21,363 bases of DNA from Clostridiales bacterium. GTDB taxonomy: Bacteria; Bacillota; Clostridia; Oscillospirales; Acutalibacteraceae. The stretch is from assembly GCA_022791355.1 (NCBI GenBank), contig JAAVYX010000222.1, forward strand, positions 1-21,363, written 5' to 3'. The notes below the pieces were generated by a model that had not been told where the DNA came from, made no database searches, and worked only from the letters and a program-made list of their open reading frames with translations. Shown piece by piece: positions 19,574-21,363 of the stretch; within the stretch, counting starts at the first letter, position 1; every line of letters begins with the position of its first letter. The position numbers and the translations under genes are program-made.

Positions 19574-19780
19574 GTGGTCTATCTGAAAAATCGTGTGGAG
19601 GAGCTGCGTAAGGAGCGGGGCGTCCGGCAGGAGCAGCTGGCCCTGGCTCTGGAGGTCTCACGGCAGACCATAAGCTCCCTGGAGAAGGGCCGCTATAATC
19701 CATCCATTATCCTGGCCTTTAAAATTTCCCGTTATTTCGGTCTGCCTATTGAAAACATCTTTATCTACGAGGAGGAATAG
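19574..19780 (+). CDS. Small XRE-family transcriptional regulator (YozG-like type)
   Basis: The protein of 65-68 residues is one HTH domain: NRVEELRKERGVRQEQLALA, LEVSRQTISSLEKGRYNPSI (recognition helix), then AFKISRYFGLPIENIFIYEEE. This fits the compact regulators usually encoded with a small membrane protein in Firmicutes. The start is uncertain. The GTG at 19574 gives an N-terminus MVYLKNR. The family's usual MKNRxEELR start would fall at a CTG (19583) that has AGGTGG at ideal distance. An ATG at 19496 is excluded because the promoter lies inside that extension. It is followed after 5 nt by the membrane protein, so they form an operon. Target likely its own promoter. Confidence 0.88.
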   Translation: MVYLKNRVEELRKERGVRQEQLALALEVSRQTISSLEKGRYNPSIILAFKISRYFGLPIENIFIYEEE

Positions 19781-19785
19781 CTCTC

Positions 19786-20232
19786 ATGTTATGTAAAATG
19801 TATAAAGGGTATCAGAAAAAGAGCTTTTGGGCGCTTCTGCTCTTTGCCGGTCTTGTTTTCTTAGCCTTCGGTATCGTTTCCTACCTGCTGCTGCCCGAGG
19901 ATTCGGTCTGCCTGGCCACCCTTTCCGGCTTCAGCGCCGGACTGGGCGGGGCCCTTGCGGCAGCGGCGGTCATCCGTCTGATCTGGCTGCAAATCAGTAC
20001 GCCCGAGCAGCTTAAGCTGGAGGAAATTAAGCGAAACGACGAGCGCAACATCCAGATTTTCCGGCGCGCCATGCTGATTGTAGGCTATCTGTCCTTCTTT
20101 TTGCTGGCGGCCATGTCTTTGACCTTTTCCATGCTGGGCTACGCGGTGGCCGGATGGATTGCCATCGGCGGACTGTATCTGGAATGTATCGTTTTTGTTC
20201 TGGCCCACGCTGTGATTTCCAGGAAAATGTAA
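19786..20232 (+). CDS. Small four-helix membrane protein paired with the XRE regulator
   Basis: The 148-residue protein has hydrophobic segments at about 14-35, 41-66, 95-115 and 118-142. A cytoplasmic-looking stretch in between carries ISTPEQLKLEEIKRNDERNI and QIFRRA. The NDERN-IxxRA motif resembles that of DUF2178-type membrane proteins, which commonly follow a small XRE gene. Function is unknown. The ribosome site GAGGAGG lies inside the end of the regulator gene, about 11 nt before the ATG, so translation is coupled. A stem of 9 bp (20314-20322 with 20340-20348) follows 80 nt downstream and may end the transcript. Confidence 0.8.
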   Translation: MLCKMYKGYQKKSFWALLLFAGLVFLAFGIVSYLLLPEDSVCLATLSGFSAGLGGALAAAAVIRLIWLQISTPEQLKLEEIKRNDERNIQIFRRAMLIVGYLSFFLLAAMSLTFSMLGYAVAGWIAIGGLYLECIVFVLAHAVISRKM

Positions 20233-20313
20233 GCGGCTTGCAAGGGTTCAATGGATAAGGGGAACGATATGCCAGCTTCCATCCGGTCCGCGGGGCGGCC
20301 TGCATGGACGCTG

Positions 20314-20348
20314 GCGGGCTGCTGGGGTTTGACGGGCGGGCAGCCCGC
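20314..20348 (+). terminator. GC-rich hairpin after the membrane protein gene
   Basis: GCGGGCTGC (20314-20322) pairs perfectly with GCAGCCCGC (20340-20348). No T-run follows, so it may be a repeat-borne stem rather than a terminator. Confidence 0.35.
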
Positions 20349-20560
20349 TGTTCGGCAAAGGGCCGACGGCCTGGACGGCCCGCCTGATGACTATGAGGTC
20401 TGCCCTAACCCTCTCTAAAGAACGGCAGAACGGCTGCCGGGCGGCCGTCTGCGGCCCGGCCGGCTTCCGTTTTGGTTTGCCGCTGGATCTTTGGGCCTTG
20501 TATGGGTGAAAATCCATGCAGACAGGACGGGGGTAGCCGGACAAAAGCCCGGCTGCTGAG
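20328..20560 (+). repeat. Interspersed intergenic repeat family B, copy 2
   Basis: The core 20457-20530 matches copy 1 (18067-18140), including TATGGGTGAAAATCCATGC, and the upstream TTTGACGGGCGG word is shared. It has an extra GC-rich stretch of about 100 bp between the two shared blocks. A stem AGCCGG/CCGGCT (20536-20555) follows, as a hairpin does in copy 1. No gene is seen in the 20233-20823 gap. Confidence 0.6.
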
Positions 20561-20635
20561 ACGGGGCGGCGATATGGGTTTTCTGGGTGAAATCGTATAG
20601 GTCCGCCGGACGGCAGGATATAAATAGAGATTTTT

Positions 20636-20674
20636 CGGGCTGCGGGAAAGCTGTCAGGGCTTTTTTGCAGCCCG
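20636..20674. terminator. Terminator-like nested hairpin
   Basis: CGGGCTGC (20636-20643) pairs with GCAGCCCG (20667-20674), with an inner AAAGC/GCTTT stem and six T (20661-20666). It could end transcripts coming from the left, but the order of stem and T-run is not canonical. Confidence 0.35.
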
Positions 20675-20721
20675 CTTTATGCAGAAACCGCAAGACCCTT
20701 GTCCCTTGCCGCCTTCCCGTT

Positions 20722-20788
20722 TATATGCAAGAACGGCATATGTATATGCAATGGAATTTTAACATGTTGGACGGTATAATATATGCAA
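20722..20788 (+). promoter_or_regulatory. Promoter region of the GH67 gene with three TATATGCAA repeats
   Basis: A perfect -10 TATAAT lies at 20775-20780, with only a weak -35 (TGGAAT, 20752-20757, 17-bp spacer). TATATGCAA occurs at 20722, 20743 and 20780; the first two are 21 bp apart (two helical turns) and the third overlaps the -10 end. A poor -35 with repeated sites suggests an activator- or repressor-controlled promoter. Confidence 0.55.
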
Positions 20789-20823
20789 TAGCTATAAAAC
20801 GATGGGGCGAGGGGAATGGAATC

Positions 20824-21363
20824 ATGCGAAAAATGCTTTCGGTATTGTTATCGGTTATCCTGCTGGGCGGGGCCTGCCTGTCCGGCGTTTCGCCGGCGGC
20901 CGCTTCGCCGCTGGCGGGAGACGGGCTGGCCGAGGAGGACGGGTCGGCGCTCTGGCTGCGGTATCCGGCCGTAGAGCGGGGGACTTACCGGGACGCCCTG
21001 GCCGGTCTGACCGGCGCTATCGCCCTGGATGAGACCGGTCCGGTACTGACGACGGCCGCGGCCGAATTACAGGAGGGGCTGGCCTCCTTTTTAGGGGAGA
21101 AGCCGCCTGTGACCGCTTCGCTGGACCGGCCGGGCGTCCTGCTGGGTACCGTCGCCAATCCCGCCGTGGCCGCCGCGGCGGGGGAGGACAGGCTGACCGC
21201 TCTGGGCGAGGAGGGCTTTCTTCTGAAAAGAACCTCCCTAAACGGCCGGGAGACCCTCCTTATTGCCGGCGGCGGGGAAAAGGGAGCGCTATACGGCGTG
21301 TTCCGGCTGCTGGAGCATATCCAGTGCCGCCGCCCCTTAGAGGATTTAGACCTTGCCGACCAA
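20824..21363 (+). CDS. Alpha-glucuronidase (GH67), exported, N-terminal part
   Basis: The frame is open for 180 codons from ATG 20824 to the window end. It starts with a signal peptide (MRKMLSVLLSVILLGGACLS, cleavage near AAA, about residue 27). The GH67 N-terminal domain follows, with DGSALWLRYP, VLLGTV, LGEEGFLLKR and ALYGVFRLLEHIQCRRPLED. GH67 enzymes remove 4-O-methyl-glucuronic acid from xylo-oligosaccharide ends in glucuronoxylan use. Most GH67 enzymes are cytoplasmic, so a signal peptide is notable. The catalytic Glu/Asp residues lie beyond the window. The ATG has GAGGGGA about 8 nt upstream. The rest of the gene, and whether it ends in a dockerin like the two other exported proteins here, cannot be seen. 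Confidence 0.85.
   Translation, partial: MRKMLSVLLSVILLGGACLSGVSPAAASPLAGDGLAEEDGSALWLRYPAVERGTYRDALAGLTGAIALDETGPVLTTAAAELQEGLASFLGEKPPVTASLDRPGVLLGTVANPAVAAAAGEDRLTALGEEGFLLKRTSLNGRETLLIAGGGEKGALYGVFRLLEHIQCRRPLEDLDLADQ

Overview
The window looks like a chromosomal segment of a spore-forming, gut-type Clostridia bacterium, probably of the Oscillospiraceae/Ruminococcaceae kind. This rests on GC-rich coding sequence, strong AGGAGG-type ribosome sites, a GerA/SpoVAF-family germination protein, type I dockerins, BspA-like leucine-rich repeats, a GH67 alpha-glucuronidase start and a Firmicutes-type L-lactate dehydrogenase. No species can be named from the sequence alone.

Left third (1-3800) is accessory and decaying. 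It holds the N-terminus of an IS5-type transposase running off the left edge, a broken secreted amidase-like lipoprotein gene (about 344-606) that ends in an 18-bp perfect inverted repeat, and unexplained degenerate sequence. It continues with a copy of an interspersed repeat, an intact DUF3737 beta-helix protein, a wrecked LysE-type exporter, an intact hexapeptide acetyltransferase and a small XRE regulator whose ribosome site lies in an inverted repeat.

The centre (4200-14800) is dominated by two exported dockerin proteins. One has 1714 residues: beta-helix-like region, SGNH hydrolase, two LamG-like domains, F5/8C-like domain, five FIVAR-like helical repeats and dockerin. The other has 712 residues: 18 BspA-type LRRs, a linker domain and dockerin. 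Their dockerins are nearly the same, which suggests one shared cohesin partner. Between them lie housekeeping genes: radC and pyrE on the minus strand, and an RluA-family pseudouridine synthase divergent from pyrE.

The right third (14800-21363) carries a GerA/SpoVAF-family gene with a candidate sigma-G promoter, tRNA-Val(CAC) followed by degenerate tandem copies of its 3' flank and terminator, a HAD phosphatase, L-lactate dehydrogenase, an XRE regulator/membrane protein pair with a clear sigma-A promoter and a 12-bp palindrome, and the 5' end of an exported GH67 alpha-glucuronidase. Two different intergenic repeat families occur twice each in the window.

The most unusual content is the pair of dockerin-tagged, mainly non-catalytic surface-type proteins together with a hemicellulose enzyme, and the repeat families in the intergenic DNA. 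I found no CRISPR array, phage module or obvious defence system.
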